Assembly: GCF_001721045.1 (NCBI RefSeq)
Contig: NZ_MDER01000086.1
Location: 405,856-469,855, forward strand
Length of the DNA: 64,000 nucleotides
Origin: Paenibacillus nuruki
GTDB lineage: Bacteria > Bacillota > Bacilli > Paenibacillales > Paenibacillaceae
Direction: 5' to 3'
The notes under the pieces were generated by a model. It worked only from the letters and a program-made list of their open reading frames with translations, was not told the origin of the DNA and ran no database searches. Below, piece after piece: positions 44,846 through 53,953 of this stretch. The position numbers and the translations under genes are program-made. The first letter of the stretch is position 1; every line of letters begins with the position of its first letter.

Positions 44846-45976
44846 ATGAACGCTAAAAAAATTATATTTCCCGGTATAGCGATGATTGCTGTTTGCTACA
44901 CATTAGGCAGATACAGCTTTGGACTATTTCTACCTGAGATTTCTGCTTCTCTTTCTTTATCCACTACTGATGCAGGCTGGATCAGTTCAGTGATGTATAT
45001 TGCATATTGTCTGGCATTATTAACAGCACCCTTTCTTATTCACAAATGGGGACATTATCAGGTAATCCGCTTATCTGGAATCAGTGTAGTGGTTGGGATT
45101 GCCGGTGTGGCTTTGGCGCCAAATACATTAATATTAACGATCAGTCTGTTCTTTGCTGGATTAAGTACAGGTTGGATATCGCCTGCTCTAGGCAATGCGG
45201 CTTCTACTGAACTTCCTGTTGCCGATCGGGATCGTGGAAATGTTTGGATCAATAGTGGAACAAGCTTTGGGATGGTGTTATCCGGTCCCATCGCTTTATT
45301 ATTTACCGAATACTGGCGCTTAAGTTATGGACTATTCGCTATCATTGCTCTGATCACCCTATATTGGAATAGCAAAAATATACCGCATCGGCATCCTATT
45401 GCGTCTAGTACTAAAGATCAGCACCAATTCCAATTATTTCAGCCACACAGTCTAGCATTGTGTGTAGGTTCATTACTTATTGGAAGCAGTTCTGCGATAT
45501 ATTGGACATTTTCGCGTAGCTTTTTGACGGTAGAACAAGGATTATCTTATACGACAGCGATCTGGTTTTGGATTGTGATGGGGATATCAGGTATGATTGC
45601 CGGTAGTTCTGGAAAATGGATCAATCGGCTTGGACTTTCTGCATCATATCGTCTGGGTATGTTTATGATGAGTATTGGAATCATAGTGCTTATTATCCCG
45701 TCTGTTGGATTTAACTTTGCTTCAGCTATCTTATTCGGAATTTCGTTTATCTTTTTAAGCTGTATCTGTATTGTGTGGTCTACTCGTGTCTATACCAAGC
45801 AACCTTCTATGGGGATCAGCCTTTCTTTTTTGATGATTGGTGCAGGGCAATTTGTAGGTGCTTTGATCGCGGGGAATGTGATTGATCTATTTTCATATTC
45901 GGTAGGATTTGTGATCTTTGCCGGACTCGGACTGGTCGGGCTGTTGATTAAAATCAAAACAAATACGACTGCATAA
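44846..45976 (+). CDS. MFS transporter, YbfB/YjiJ-like
   Basis: A 376-residue permease with about 12 helices. It opens with GIAMIAVCYTLGRYSFGLFL, the G-R-Y-x-F-G signature of the YbfB/YjiJ group, and contains the motif-A-like stretch between helices 2 and 3 (FLIHKWGHYQVIRLSG). Export of small molecules or drugs is likely in view of the TetR partner. AAAGGAG lies upstream of the ATG. It ends before a compact terminator. Confidence 0.87.
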   Translation: MNAKKIIFPGIAMIAVCYTLGRYSFGLFLPEISASLSLSTTDAGWISSVMYIAYCLALLTAPFLIHKWGHYQVIRLSGISVVVGIAGVALAPNTLILTISLFFAGLSTGWISPALGNAASTELPVADRDRGNVWINSGTSFGMVLSGPIALLFTEYWRLSYGLFAIIALITLYWNSKNIPHRHPIASSTKDQHQFQLFQPHSLALCVGSLLIGSSSAIYWTFSRSFLTVEQGLSYTTAIWFWIVMGISGMIAGSSGKWINRLGLSASYRLGMFMMSIGIIVLIIPSVGFNFASAILFGISFIFLSCICIVWSTRVYTKQPSMGISLSFLMIGAGQFVGALIAGNVIDLFSYSVGFVIFAGLGLVGLLIKIKTNTTA

Positions 45977-46030
45977 TCAATCTCTTTATAGGAGTAAATA
46001 CTTTATTTCTATAGAAGCAACGCATAATAT

Positions 46031-46056
46031 AAAGACACTGAATAGTGTCTTTTTTT
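46031..46056 (+). terminator. Intrinsic terminator of the MFS gene
   Basis: AAAGACACT-GAAT-AGTGTCTTT followed by T residues. Confidence 0.85.
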
Positions 46057-46099
46057 GTTGTGCAAGTTCTAGTTAGACTGTCTAGCTTTCTCTAGATCA

Positions 46100-46108
46100 T
46101 GGTATAAT
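46100..46108 (+). promoter_or_regulatory. Extended -10 promoter of the YwqB/YwqA-like operon
   Basis: TGGTATAAT combines the extended TG with a perfect -10 hexamer, 46 bases before the first gene. No good -35 is seen. Confidence 0.45.
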
Positions 46109-46153
46109 AAAGAGATTCGTGAATAGAGAACCACGCTTAGGAGAATAGAGGAT

Positions 46154-47410
46154 ATGACGTTGATATTGAATATAAAGCAAGATATAGATCGTTCTGTACA
46201 ACAGTGGCATAAGCAGTTTGCTGAAGATATCGCTCCGCTGGGGCAAGGGATTCGGAATGTGCAATATACGACAGAAGCGCTCGCTCTTATTTTCCAAAAA
46301 GGGTTGCCGGATGATCCAGTAGAACAGGCGTTATTTAAGCTGAATACCTATCTGTATATGCTACAGATTGTTGTCCAACCTGTTCAAAATAAACTGAGTC
46401 GCACGATGTCTTCACTCGGGTATCATACTCATCTGGCAGTAGCTGAATTGCAAAAATCTATCGAATCTCTTTTTGCAGAACCTCTTCTTCTCACGTCTGT
46501 TACTTCTATAGAACAACGTGAATGGTTAAGCGGTACACTCTCTTATATTCGTGTCGAGATGCTTAGTGAATCACGCGATTCTTTTACCTTTTTCAATAGT
46601 TATATGCGGATATGGATCAACTGGATTTTGCCATTGCTCACTCATTCTGTTGCAGACGATATCGAACTAACACTACAAGCTGAAGTTAAGCTTCTCGAAC
46701 AATTAGAACCACGTTCCGGCCATTCGGCGCTCAAGCAAGCATGGTGGCTAGCGCAAAGTTATATTCAGTTTGAACGTGGAGCAGAGCAGGATGAAGTATC
46801 TCTTGCTCTTATTCATACTGCTGCGACCAAGCAAGATTTCTATCCAGATCGTCTACCTGATTACTTGGAGCGTCTAACCGATCAAGCGAACTGGACACGA
46901 TTAGCGTATTGGCTGACTGAACTTGCTGATGTATTACGCCAGCAACAATCTAATTTACAAGATTATGCACTTTATTGGGAACAAGTGATCACCCAACTAC
47001 CAGAAGCCGAGCCTCAAATGTGGACAGCACTGGAAAAATTATTACCTGTCGGCGGACGCATTTACGAGCAAAAATTGTTATCGTACGGGAAATGGCAATT
47101 ATGGATGGATTATCAGTTGTCTGCGGGTAATGATCCTGCCAATTATAAAGTCACCGAACTGCAACCGCTCGAAAATAATGCACCAGAAATGCTACTTCCT
47201 TTTTACCATCAAGCGGTAGAACGACATATGGCGCACAAAAACAGACAGGGCTACAAAGCCGCTGTCAAATTACTCAAACGTCTAGCTAAATTATACAAAA
47301 AAATAAAGCAAGAACCACGTTGGAATGACTTTATCGAGCAATTTGCTCAGCGAAATAGTCGTCTACGTGCGCTTCAAGAAGAATTGCGGAAAGGGAAGCT
47401 GATACCATGA
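46154..47410 (+). CDS. YwqB-like protein lacking the SWIM zinc finger
   Basis: A 418-residue protein whose only hint of identity is position and its basic C-terminal region (RQGYKAAVKLLKRLAKLYKK), which resembles the end of SWIM zinc finger proteins that precede SNF2 genes in Bacillus and Paenibacillus. It has no cysteine at all, so the N-terminal C-x-C...C-x-H finger of its relatives (usually over 500 residues) is absent. The rest is helical and acidic. The stop overlaps the ATG of the SNF2 gene (ATGA), so the two are translated together and probably interact. AGGAG lies 10 bases before the start. Confidence 0.7.
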   Translation: MTLILNIKQDIDRSVQQWHKQFAEDIAPLGQGIRNVQYTTEALALIFQKGLPDDPVEQALFKLNTYLYMLQIVVQPVQNKLSRTMSSLGYHTHLAVAELQKSIESLFAEPLLLTSVTSIEQREWLSGTLSYIRVEMLSESRDSFTFFNSYMRIWINWILPLLTHSVADDIELTLQAEVKLLEQLEPRSGHSALKQAWWLAQSYIQFERGAEQDEVSLALIHTAATKQDFYPDRLPDYLERLTDQANWTRLAYWLTELADVLRQQQSNLQDYALYWEQVITQLPEAEPQMWTALEKLLPVGGRIYEQKLLSYGKWQLWMDYQLSAGNDPANYKVTELQPLENNAPEMLLPFYHQAVERHMAHKNRQGYKAAVKLLKRLAKLYKKIKQEPRWNDFIEQFAQRNSRLRALQEELRKGKLIP

Positions 47411-50400
47411 GTCATTATCTTCAACACATCACTGTCCAAATGGGACTCAGCGAGTATGGCGATGCTCTAATCTATGGCTCCAAAGAAGCTTATGGATTCG
47501 TGCCTGCAACCTATCTCAAGCATCTGCTATTTGCATGGCATGAAGATTCCTTTTACGGAACAGAGCTAGAAGTAGAAGAAACACCTGAAGTGGAACTGAT
47601 TGTGCTCCCTGCTGAACAGGTGATTCCGTATTTTGCATCGGCTCCTCTGCTTCATCATGTGCAGTGGAATTGGGAAGGCGAGACCGCTCAGATTCGGAAG
47701 TTGGCTCCCTATCTGGAACGTTGTCTGGATGAACGTAAATATCTTCCCAGTCTAGCTTCGTATCGGAAAGGGAAATTACAGTGGAGCTGGGATCAAGATG
47801 TGCTCTTAGAATGGGCGCAAGAAGACGGAGTCGAACGTGAGATACGATCTTTGCTCAAAAATGCGTCTCAACTCCAATTTGTACAAGGATTACAAGCGGC
47901 ATTCTCCGCTACTGTGTTCCGCCAATATTACAACAGCGAAGCAGAAGCCGCTGATCTAAGACGTGAATATCCGCAATTATTTGATCGCAATCAGAGTACA
48001 GCAGGGCTAGATGAAGAAACATGGCTGGTGTCGATCGGTTGGAAAAGCGATACAGCTCCTTTTCGCCCGGCACTTCAATTGCTGGAACCGGAAGATTCCA
48101 ACAGTGGTTGGCGACTCCAATTTGTACTACAAGACAAAGCCGATGAAACGGTTCTTGTCCCTGTACAATTGGGAATTGACGGACATGTGACTGGTAAATG
48201 GCCTGAGCCATGGAATATTCATGTGCAAGATCGGGCTTCGGGCTGGCTCGAACATCTACGAGCCACTTTACCACGAGCCCAATTCGCCGAAACGTCTGAT
48301 ATTTTACAGCGTCCGATGAACAATGAAACCGCATGGCGCTTTCTGACTACAGAAAGTAATCGACTGCTTCAAGCAGGTTGGTTAGTGTTACTTCCTGCAT
48401 GGTGGGAAGCGGCAAGGCGCAAAAAGCCTAAATTGCGTGCTAAAGTTAGCGAAGATAAAGAAAAACGGGACGGCAAATCCTTTTTCGGCTTAGATGCACT
48501 GATCGACTTTGATTGGCGGGTATCGATTGGAGATACAGATCTTTCGGAAGAAGAGTTTCTGGAACTAGCGGCTCGTAATGAACGATTGGTACTTTTCCGT
48601 GGACAATGGATTGCGCTTGATCCTGAGTTATTGGAACAGATCCGGCGAGCGATGAACGGGATCGATAAGCGACGTGGATTATCTTTTCAAGATGTATTGC
48701 AACTCCATCTGATGCGCCAGCATCGTGCGGCTCAAGTTGCCGAAGAAGAAGCGGTTGAGGAAGAAAGTACACGTGTAGAACTGGAAGTCGAATTGAATGA
48801 ACATCTGACTTCTTTAATCGAAAAGATCAATCAGCAAGTGGATCTTCCACTCACTCCGATTCCAGCAGGGCTACAAGCGCAATTACGTCCTTATCAGCAT
48901 GAAGGATATTCATGGTTATCTTTTCTAAGAAAATTCGGTCTGGGTGCTTGTCTGGCAGATGATATGGGGCTCGGTAAAACGGTGCAATTAATCACTTATT
49001 TACTGCATATTAAAGAACATGCAGAGATCGCTATTCATCAACTAGCCGAACAATTTCATCAGACCGAAGAAATGCAACAGATGCATCAAGAGACCATTTT
49101 CAGCCCGACTTCCCTTGTCATCTGTCCCACTTCTGTACTGGGGAACTGGCAAAAAGAAATCAGTCGCTTTGCACCTTCACTTACAGTAGCGCTCCATTAT
49201 GGCAGTAAGCGCCGTTCAGGAGAAGAGTTCCAGCAGTTGATTGATCAGGCTGATGTTATTCTAACGTCATATGCAACAGCATCACTCGATCAAGAACTGC
49301 TTCAAAGTTATACATGGGCAACGATCTGTCTGGATGAAGCACAAAATATTAAAAATGCACAAACAAGGCAATCGCAAACGGTTCGTAGTCTATCCGCTAT
49401 GCATCGGGTTGCACTAACTGGTACACCGATCGAAAATAGATTGGCTGAATTATGGTCGATATATGACTTTATTACGCCAGGTTATCTAGGAACCGCTAAA
49501 GGATTTCAAGAACGGTTTAGCAATGCGATTGAAAAAGATCATGATGAAGAACGAACATTACATTTGCAACGACTGGTTAAGCCGTTTATGTTACGTCGTA
49601 CCAAAAAAGATCCTAATATTCAATTGAATTTGCCTGAGAAAAATGAAATGAAAACCTATATTCATCTTACGGCTGAACAAGGGGTATTGTATGATCAAGC
49701 GGTCAATAGCTTAATGCAACAGATGAACGATCTGGATGGTATTAAGCGTAAAGGTGCCATCCTGTCTGCACTCACTCAGCTCAAACAACTGTGTGACCAT
49801 CCGATTCTTGTGACCAAAGAAGCGTTGCCTGAACCGGAAAAAGGCAAACGATTCAATACCGAAGCATGGGTCAGTCGGTCTGCCAAATTAGAGCGATTGC
49901 TGGCGATGGTCAAAGAATTACGTGAAGAAGGCGAACAATGTCTGATTTTCACCCAATATATTGGGATGGGTCAGTTGATGCAAAAGATTTTGGAAGAAGA
50001 GTTACAGGAAAATGTATTATATCTAAATGGAAGTACATCCAAAACAGCGCGTGATCGGATGATCGAGCAGTTCCAAGCACCTGCTGTAGAAGGCGATTCC
50101 ACCAAGCCGTCTGTGTTTATTCTATCGCTCAAAGCTGGTGGAGTCGGTCTAAATTTAACAGCTGCCAATCATGTGTTCCATGTGGATCGCTGGTGGAATC
50201 CTGCGGTCGAAAATCAAGCCACTGACCGTGCCTATCGTATGGGACAGACACGCGATGTCCAAGTGCACAAATTTATCTCACTTGGTACACTGGAAGAACG
50301 AATCGATGAAATGCTAGAAAGTAAGCAACAGCTAAGCGACAATGTGATTTCCAATTCAGAAGGCTGGATCACTGAACTGTCTAACGATGCGTTGAAAGAC

Positions 50401-50433
50401 TTATTTGCGTTACGACGTGAATGGGCGGAATAA
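47407..50433 (+). CDS. SNF2-family helicase, YwqA-like
   Basis: A 1,008-residue ATP-dependent DNA translocase. The first half (1-480) is the SNF2-associated region of bacterial RapA-unlike helicases. Motor motifs: LADDMGLGKTVQLITYLL (Walker A), CLDEAQNIKN (motif II), ALTGTPIENRLAELW, then LSLKAGGVGLNLTAAN and ATDRAYRMGQTRDVQVH in the second lobe. It begins inside the stop of the preceding gene. A role in DNA repair or chromosome maintenance is inferred from the family. Confidence 0.92.
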   Translation: MSHYLQHITVQMGLSEYGDALIYGSKEAYGFVPATYLKHLLFAWHEDSFYGTELEVEETPEVELIVLPAEQVIPYFASAPLLHHVQWNWEGETAQIRKLAPYLERCLDERKYLPSLASYRKGKLQWSWDQDVLLEWAQEDGVEREIRSLLKNASQLQFVQGLQAAFSATVFRQYYNSEAEAADLRREYPQLFDRNQSTAGLDEETWLVSIGWKSDTAPFRPALQLLEPEDSNSGWRLQFVLQDKADETVLVPVQLGIDGHVTGKWPEPWNIHVQDRASGWLEHLRATLPRAQFAETSDILQRPMNNETAWRFLTTESNRLLQAGWLVLLPAWWEAARRKKPKLRAKVSEDKEKRDGKSFFGLDALIDFDWRVSIGDTDLSEEEFLELAARNERLVLFRGQWIALDPELLEQIRRAMNGIDKRRGLSFQDVLQLHLMRQHRAAQVAEEEAVEEESTRVELEVELNEHLTSLIEKINQQVDLPLTPIPAGLQAQLRPYQHEGYSWLSFLRKFGLGACLADDMGLGKTVQLITYLLHIKEHAEIAIHQLAEQFHQTEEMQQMHQETIFSPTSLVICPTSVLGNWQKEISRFAPSLTVALHYGSKRRSGEEFQQLIDQADVILTSYATASLDQELLQSYTWATICLDEAQNIKNAQTRQSQTVRSLSAMHRVALTGTPIENRLAELWSIYDFITPGYLGTAKGFQERFSNAIEKDHDEERTLHLQRLVKPFMLRRTKKDPNIQLNLPEKNEMKTYIHLTAEQGVLYDQAVNSLMQQMNDLDGIKRKGAILSALTQLKQLCDHPILVTKEALPEPEKGKRFNTEAWVSRSAKLERLLAMVKELREEGEQCLIFTQYIGMGQLMQKILEEELQENVLYLNGSTSKTARDRMIEQFQAPAVEGDSTKPSVFILSLKAGGVGLNLTAANHVFHVDRWWNPAVENQATDRAYRMGQTRDVQVHKFISLGTLEERIDEMLESKQQLSDNVISNSEGWITELSNDALKDLFALRREWAE

Positions 50434-50439
50434 TAAAGC

Positions 50440-50485
50440 ATGACATTACACATGATTGTACGTATAATTAAACGTATAATCATGT
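50440..50485 (+). promoter_or_regulatory. Toxin-antitoxin promoter with 36-bp palindromic operator
   Basis: The palindrome at 50450-50485 reads ACATGATT..ACGT..TAATTA..ACGT..AATCATGT with few mismatches, centred on TAATTA. A promoter (ATGACA at 50440, 17-bp spacer, TATAAT at 50463) overlaps it; a second TATAAT lies in the mirrored half. This is the classic setup for antitoxin autorepression. Confidence 0.65.
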
Positions 50486-50506
50486 GTTTTTGTTAGGAGG
50501 AAAATG

Positions 50507-50824
50507 ATGGCTAAATTATTAGAACCTCAAAAAGATGTATCTCTAGAACAGCCTATTCTTTTTGGACGAGATCAATTAGTAAATACCGCTACGATTTCAC
50601 GTCAATTCAGCAAAGTTAAATTGTTAGCTAAAGTAAAACCTTTGTTTATCACAGACAATGGAAATGTAGATTCTGTACTTTTGAGCTACGAAGCGTACGA
50701 AGAAATGTATAATCGTATCCAATCGCTAGAGCAAGAAGTTCTAGATTATCGTGCAGAAGAAGCAACGGCTAAACCTGAATCTTCTGTAGACTGGCAGACC
50801 GTTCGACGCAGTTCTAAAGAATAA
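50507..50824 (+). CDS. Antitoxin, Phd/YefM-like
   Basis: A 105-residue antitoxin. AGGAGG is six bases before ATG 50507. The central part RDQLVNTATISRQFSKVKLL continues into FITDNGNVDSVLLSYEAYEE, the Phd/YefM fold pattern (a short DNA-binding segment, then a strand and helix with S-Y-E-x-Y/F-E). An acidic C-terminal tail would bind the toxin. The toxin gene begins three bases after the stop. An overlapping palindrome in the promoter fits self-repression. Confidence 0.78.
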   Translation: MAKLLEPQKDVSLEQPILFGRDQLVNTATISRQFSKVKLLAKVKPLFITDNGNVDSVLLSYEAYEEMYNRIQSLEQEVLDYRAEEATAKPESSVDWQTVRRSSKE

Positions 50825-50827
50825 GCA

Positions 50828-51386
50828 ATGGAAAAACGATTCTTAGTTCAATTCACCAAAAAATCTCTTAAAGAATATGAAGCCTTAGACGGATCAATTA
50901 TAGAAGAAGTCAATACAGCTCTGGAATCGTTAGAACAAAGAGCAGATCAAGTAGGGAAACTACTAGGCAATAAAAGACAAATTCATCTAAAAGGTACTAA
51001 AGAAAAGAAATTAAGACGTTCTGGTGGTACGTATTATTTATCAAATTACCGATCAATATGTAGATATTCTCGCTATTGTAAACATTCTTCTGATTGATTT
51101 TAAAAAGAATGATACAGAACTGTATATGGAAGCTGAAATTCGTTATCAAGAAACAAAAAATGCTATTGAACTACCTCAGAAAAACTCACCTTTCATTTGG
51201 AAGACAGATACAATTGCTAATCAAGATTTAGAACAAGATAGTATGATAGATAAGATATTTGATGACCATTTTGATGATTTAGAAGAATCTATTAAAAATC
51301 AAATTTTACATCATTTTTCTTATGGTGAAGTAGCAACAGCATATCAAATTTGGTACGAAGCTGTTCAAGATTTAAATAAAGAATAA
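50828..51386 (+). pseudogene. RelE/ParE-type toxin gene split by a +1 frameshift
   Basis: Reading from ATG 50828 gives MEKRFLVQFTKKSLKEYEAL through IHLKGTKEKKLRRSG, the first two thirds of a RelE-fold toxin. The next expected strand, VRIIYQITDQYVDILAIV, lies in the +1 frame from about 51024 and continues to a stop at 51386. The slip lies in the sequence CTGGTGGTACG, consistent with one extra base. Joined, the protein would be about 185 residues, with a roughly 85-residue acidic tail beyond the normal RelE length. The original frame ends at 51097 with a nonsense tail. Either an inactivated toxin, a sequencing error or programmed frameshifting; mutation is the simplest. Confidence 0.75.
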
Positions 51387-51400
51387 CTTTTATAACAATC

Positions 51401-51433
51401 AAAAAAGAGACCTGCTAGTTAAGGTCTCTTTTT
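51401..51433 (+). terminator. Intrinsic terminator of the toxin-antitoxin operon
   Basis: AAAAAGAGACCT pairs with AAGGTCTCTTTTT around GCTAGTT, with T runs on both strands; it also faces the convergent hydrolase gene. Confidence 0.8.
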
Positions 51434-51486
51434 CTTACTATTTGAATGAACTATATTTTTTAAAATTTTCTATAACAATAGCCTGA

Positions 51487-52317
51487 TTACGCCAATTCTA
51501 ACTCTACAGCCACTCCCAAATGATCTGATACAATAGCTCCATTCACACCATTCAATGCTACCGTAGAAGAATGAACAGGCAACGAGCGATTCGTTAAAAT
51601 GTAATCGATCCGCAGATGGGTCGCGTTATTTTCCCACCCAGCGATTGCTTTGACGACGGTATGCCCATCGTCTTTTACTTTGGCTAACGTATACGTATCG
51701 AACCAGCCTTTGCTCATCACATAGTCGTAACCTTCGTCTCGAATCTCGGCTACATTGTTCAGATCTCCCAACATGAAGATTAATTGATCTTGATACGGCG
51801 CTAATAACTCTTCTGTACGATCCCATTGTCCTCTGAAATGTTCTTCATCATGCCACCATCCATAATGTCCATCAGCTATCCATACTGGCTGTCCATTGAT
51901 CTCCGTCTGCACCATTAACAAACGACGTGTACGGTAATTGTTATAATCTTGTAGTTGCGAAACGAAATCATAACTGGCTTGTACGATCGGTGTACGCGTT
52001 AATATCGCTAATCCTTCATCATACGTATGTCTTGTCTGATGAGTGGGAACCCATGTCCAGTGATAGTCTGACGATAATTGTTGTAACAAGACATAGGCGA
52101 AATTATTTTGCCGAATCATCACATGAGCATCAGTGGCGTAATAACGTGACTCTCCTAAGGTCACTTCATCTACAGCTGATTCACTCATGGATTGATTGAC
52201 TTCTTGTAATGCAATAATATCGAACTGTTGTTGATTGATATAGTCTGCTAATTGACTGATTTTTTCTAATTGATTGGTCTCATGCCATGAGTGTGTGTTC
52301 AGTGTTAAACATTTCAA
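51487..52317 (-). CDS. Endonuclease/exonuclease/phosphatase family hydrolase
   Basis: A 276-residue metal-dependent hydrolase of the EEP fold. Motifs: CLTLNTHSW (N at the metal site), DIIALQEVNQS (metal-binding Glu), WIADGHYGWWHDEEH, FMLGDLNN (D-x-N catalytic pair) and the final IVSDHLGVAVE (S-D-H with general-base His). No signal peptide is present, so it acts in the cytosol. Family substrates range from DNA to phospholipid head groups; this one cannot be assigned. Confidence 0.85.
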   Translation of the reverse strand: MKCLTLNTHSWHETNQLEKISQLADYINQQQFDIIALQEVNQSMSESAVDEVTLGESRYYATDAHVMIRQNNFAYVLLQQLSSDYHWTWVPTHQTRHTYDEGLAILTRTPIVQASYDFVSQLQDYNNYRTRRLLMVQTEINGQPVWIADGHYGWWHDEEHFRGQWDRTEELLAPYQDQLIFMLGDLNNVAEIRDEGYDYVMSKGWFDTYTLAKVKDDGHTVVKAIAGWENNATHLRIDYILTNRSLPVHSSTVALNGVNGAIVSDHLGVAVELELA

Positions 52318-52580
52318 TGATTGTCACCTGCTCCATCTATTTTCATTATATTGCTCCGGTTAATACTTTATCTCACTATACCATAATCCCAAATAGACAT
52401 CTTACTGAGATACAGAAGTCATGATGGAGAAAAATACAAAATACAGCAAAAAACTCCAACCGATGCTTATTTAGCAAGGACTGAAGTTTTTTATGATGAA
52501 CCTATCTCAATCAATCGTTAACTTGCATCTACGCTTGAACCCATATTTGATGAGCTAGCACCCAAAAATATGATCCAAGA

Positions 52581-53858
52581 TCATACTCCTGCTGGCTTCC
52601 ACCAGTTACCCGAAATAAATAACATACTCAGTAGATTATACGAATCACTAAAATAACTTTCCTTGCTATTTTTCATCCAATCCCAACCTGTATTGACCCA
52701 TGCTTGATGGGCATTATCAGTCACCCCTGCTGCGATAAATGGAGCCACAAACACAGCCGTCGCATACGTACCTCGTGCTGTACCATTTAACTGATATCCA
52801 TCTTTGATATTGGAAGGCTTGCCACTTGTTTTACCTTTGATCCAGACCGCCATTTTGTTAGCTATTGTTTTGCCGCGAGTATCTCCATACATCGCATAAT
52901 CCATTACGATTCGAAGCGGTACCCGAGAAGCGTTGTAATTGTATTCATTGGTTTCTTTAAATTCATCCAAAAACCATTGTGGTGCAGGCTTCGCTGGATT
53001 ACCGACAACAAAGTCTGAAATTAGACCTGTAGTGGGCGAATAGGCACTACTGAACTGAGTATATTTGCTATACAGATTGTTGATTACATTTAACCATGTC
53101 TGATCTCCAGTCGCATCGTAGAAAGCATGAAAATGGCTGAGCATCCAATCCGATGGGCGGGTATCATAACTATTTTTGCTATCCCAATCGCCTAGATTAA
53201 TTCCATTGTTAGAGGTGACATAACTGGACTTGATTGCACCAATCATTTTTTTCGCTTCAGCTAAATAATTGATCGCTCCTGAAGAGCCCCACTGATCATG
53301 TGCTAGTAATAAAGAGTACGCAATATCCAGATCTCCATCGGTGGCTGAACCAAAATGACCTTGAGCAGCTACATCATCTGCTACCACCCAGCCCATCAGT
53401 GCAGGATTGCCTGAACTTTTATATGCTCTAGCTGTTTTGAATAGTCCATTGTAGATGGTTTGTGCATTCGTATCTTGTCCTGCCATAAGAGCCGTGATGA
53501 CCATGCCATATCCTTGACCTTCTGATGTTCCTAGCGGTTCAAACCCTTCCGCATCGCCTGTAATATCACCTTGTACATAATAACCACCCGGCAAAGAAGA
53601 CAAGTTATTTTTGATATACGTAGATTTCCAGTAACTATAATAAGAAGCTACCGATTGATTCATCGAGGCTTGGGTCACATGATTGGGCTTGATGACCCCT
53701 GTATAATTGACTTGTTGTGGAAAAGGTTTCTTCTCATTCGCAGCATAAGCAGAAGTGGATACTCCAAACATTCCCAAGAACGAGATCATGAATAATACAA
53801 CCACAAGGGAAAGACTTATTAAACGTGTTGCAATAGATACAGGCAATAGAGTACGCAT
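52581..53858 (-). CDS. Secreted glycoside hydrolase family 8 (chitosanase/endoglucanase)
   Basis: An exported 425-residue enzyme that cuts beta-1,4 glucan, lichenan or chitosan chains. The signal peptide (SLVVVLFMISFLGMFGVSTS) ends near A-Y-A. The acid Glu lies in TSEGQGYGMVITAL and the family-8 signature in SATDGDLDIAYSLLLA with catalytic Asp. Closest known type by length and layout is the Bacillus chitosanase-glucanase. AAGGAGG precedes the ATG. It lies downstream of the GH4 gene in the same orientation, and could supply oligosaccharides to that pathway. Confidence 0.88.
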   Translation of the reverse strand: MRTLLPVSIATRLISLSLVVVLFMISFLGMFGVSTSAYAANEKKPFPQQVNYTGVIKPNHVTQASMNQSVASYYSYWKSTYIKNNLSSLPGGYYVQGDITGDAEGFEPLGTSEGQGYGMVITALMAGQDTNAQTIYNGLFKTARAYKSSGNPALMGWVVADDVAAQGHFGSATDGDLDIAYSLLLAHDQWGSSGAINYLAEAKKMIGAIKSSYVTSNNGINLGDWDSKNSYDTRPSDWMLSHFHAFYDATGDQTWLNVINNLYSKYTQFSSAYSPTTGLISDFVVGNPAKPAPQWFLDEFKETNEYNYNASRVPLRIVMDYAMYGDTRGKTIANKMAVWIKGKTSGKPSNIKDGYQLNGTARGTYATAVFVAPFIAAGVTDNAHQAWVNTGWDWMKNSKESYFSDSYNLLSMLFISGNWWKPAGV

Positions 53859-53953
53859 GATAGTAATTCCTCCTTATCATAGGGTAGACTTTCATATTCT
53901 GAACTGGGTAAAGCTATCTAACTTTTTTGATATTTGGATATTTTGAAATTTCC

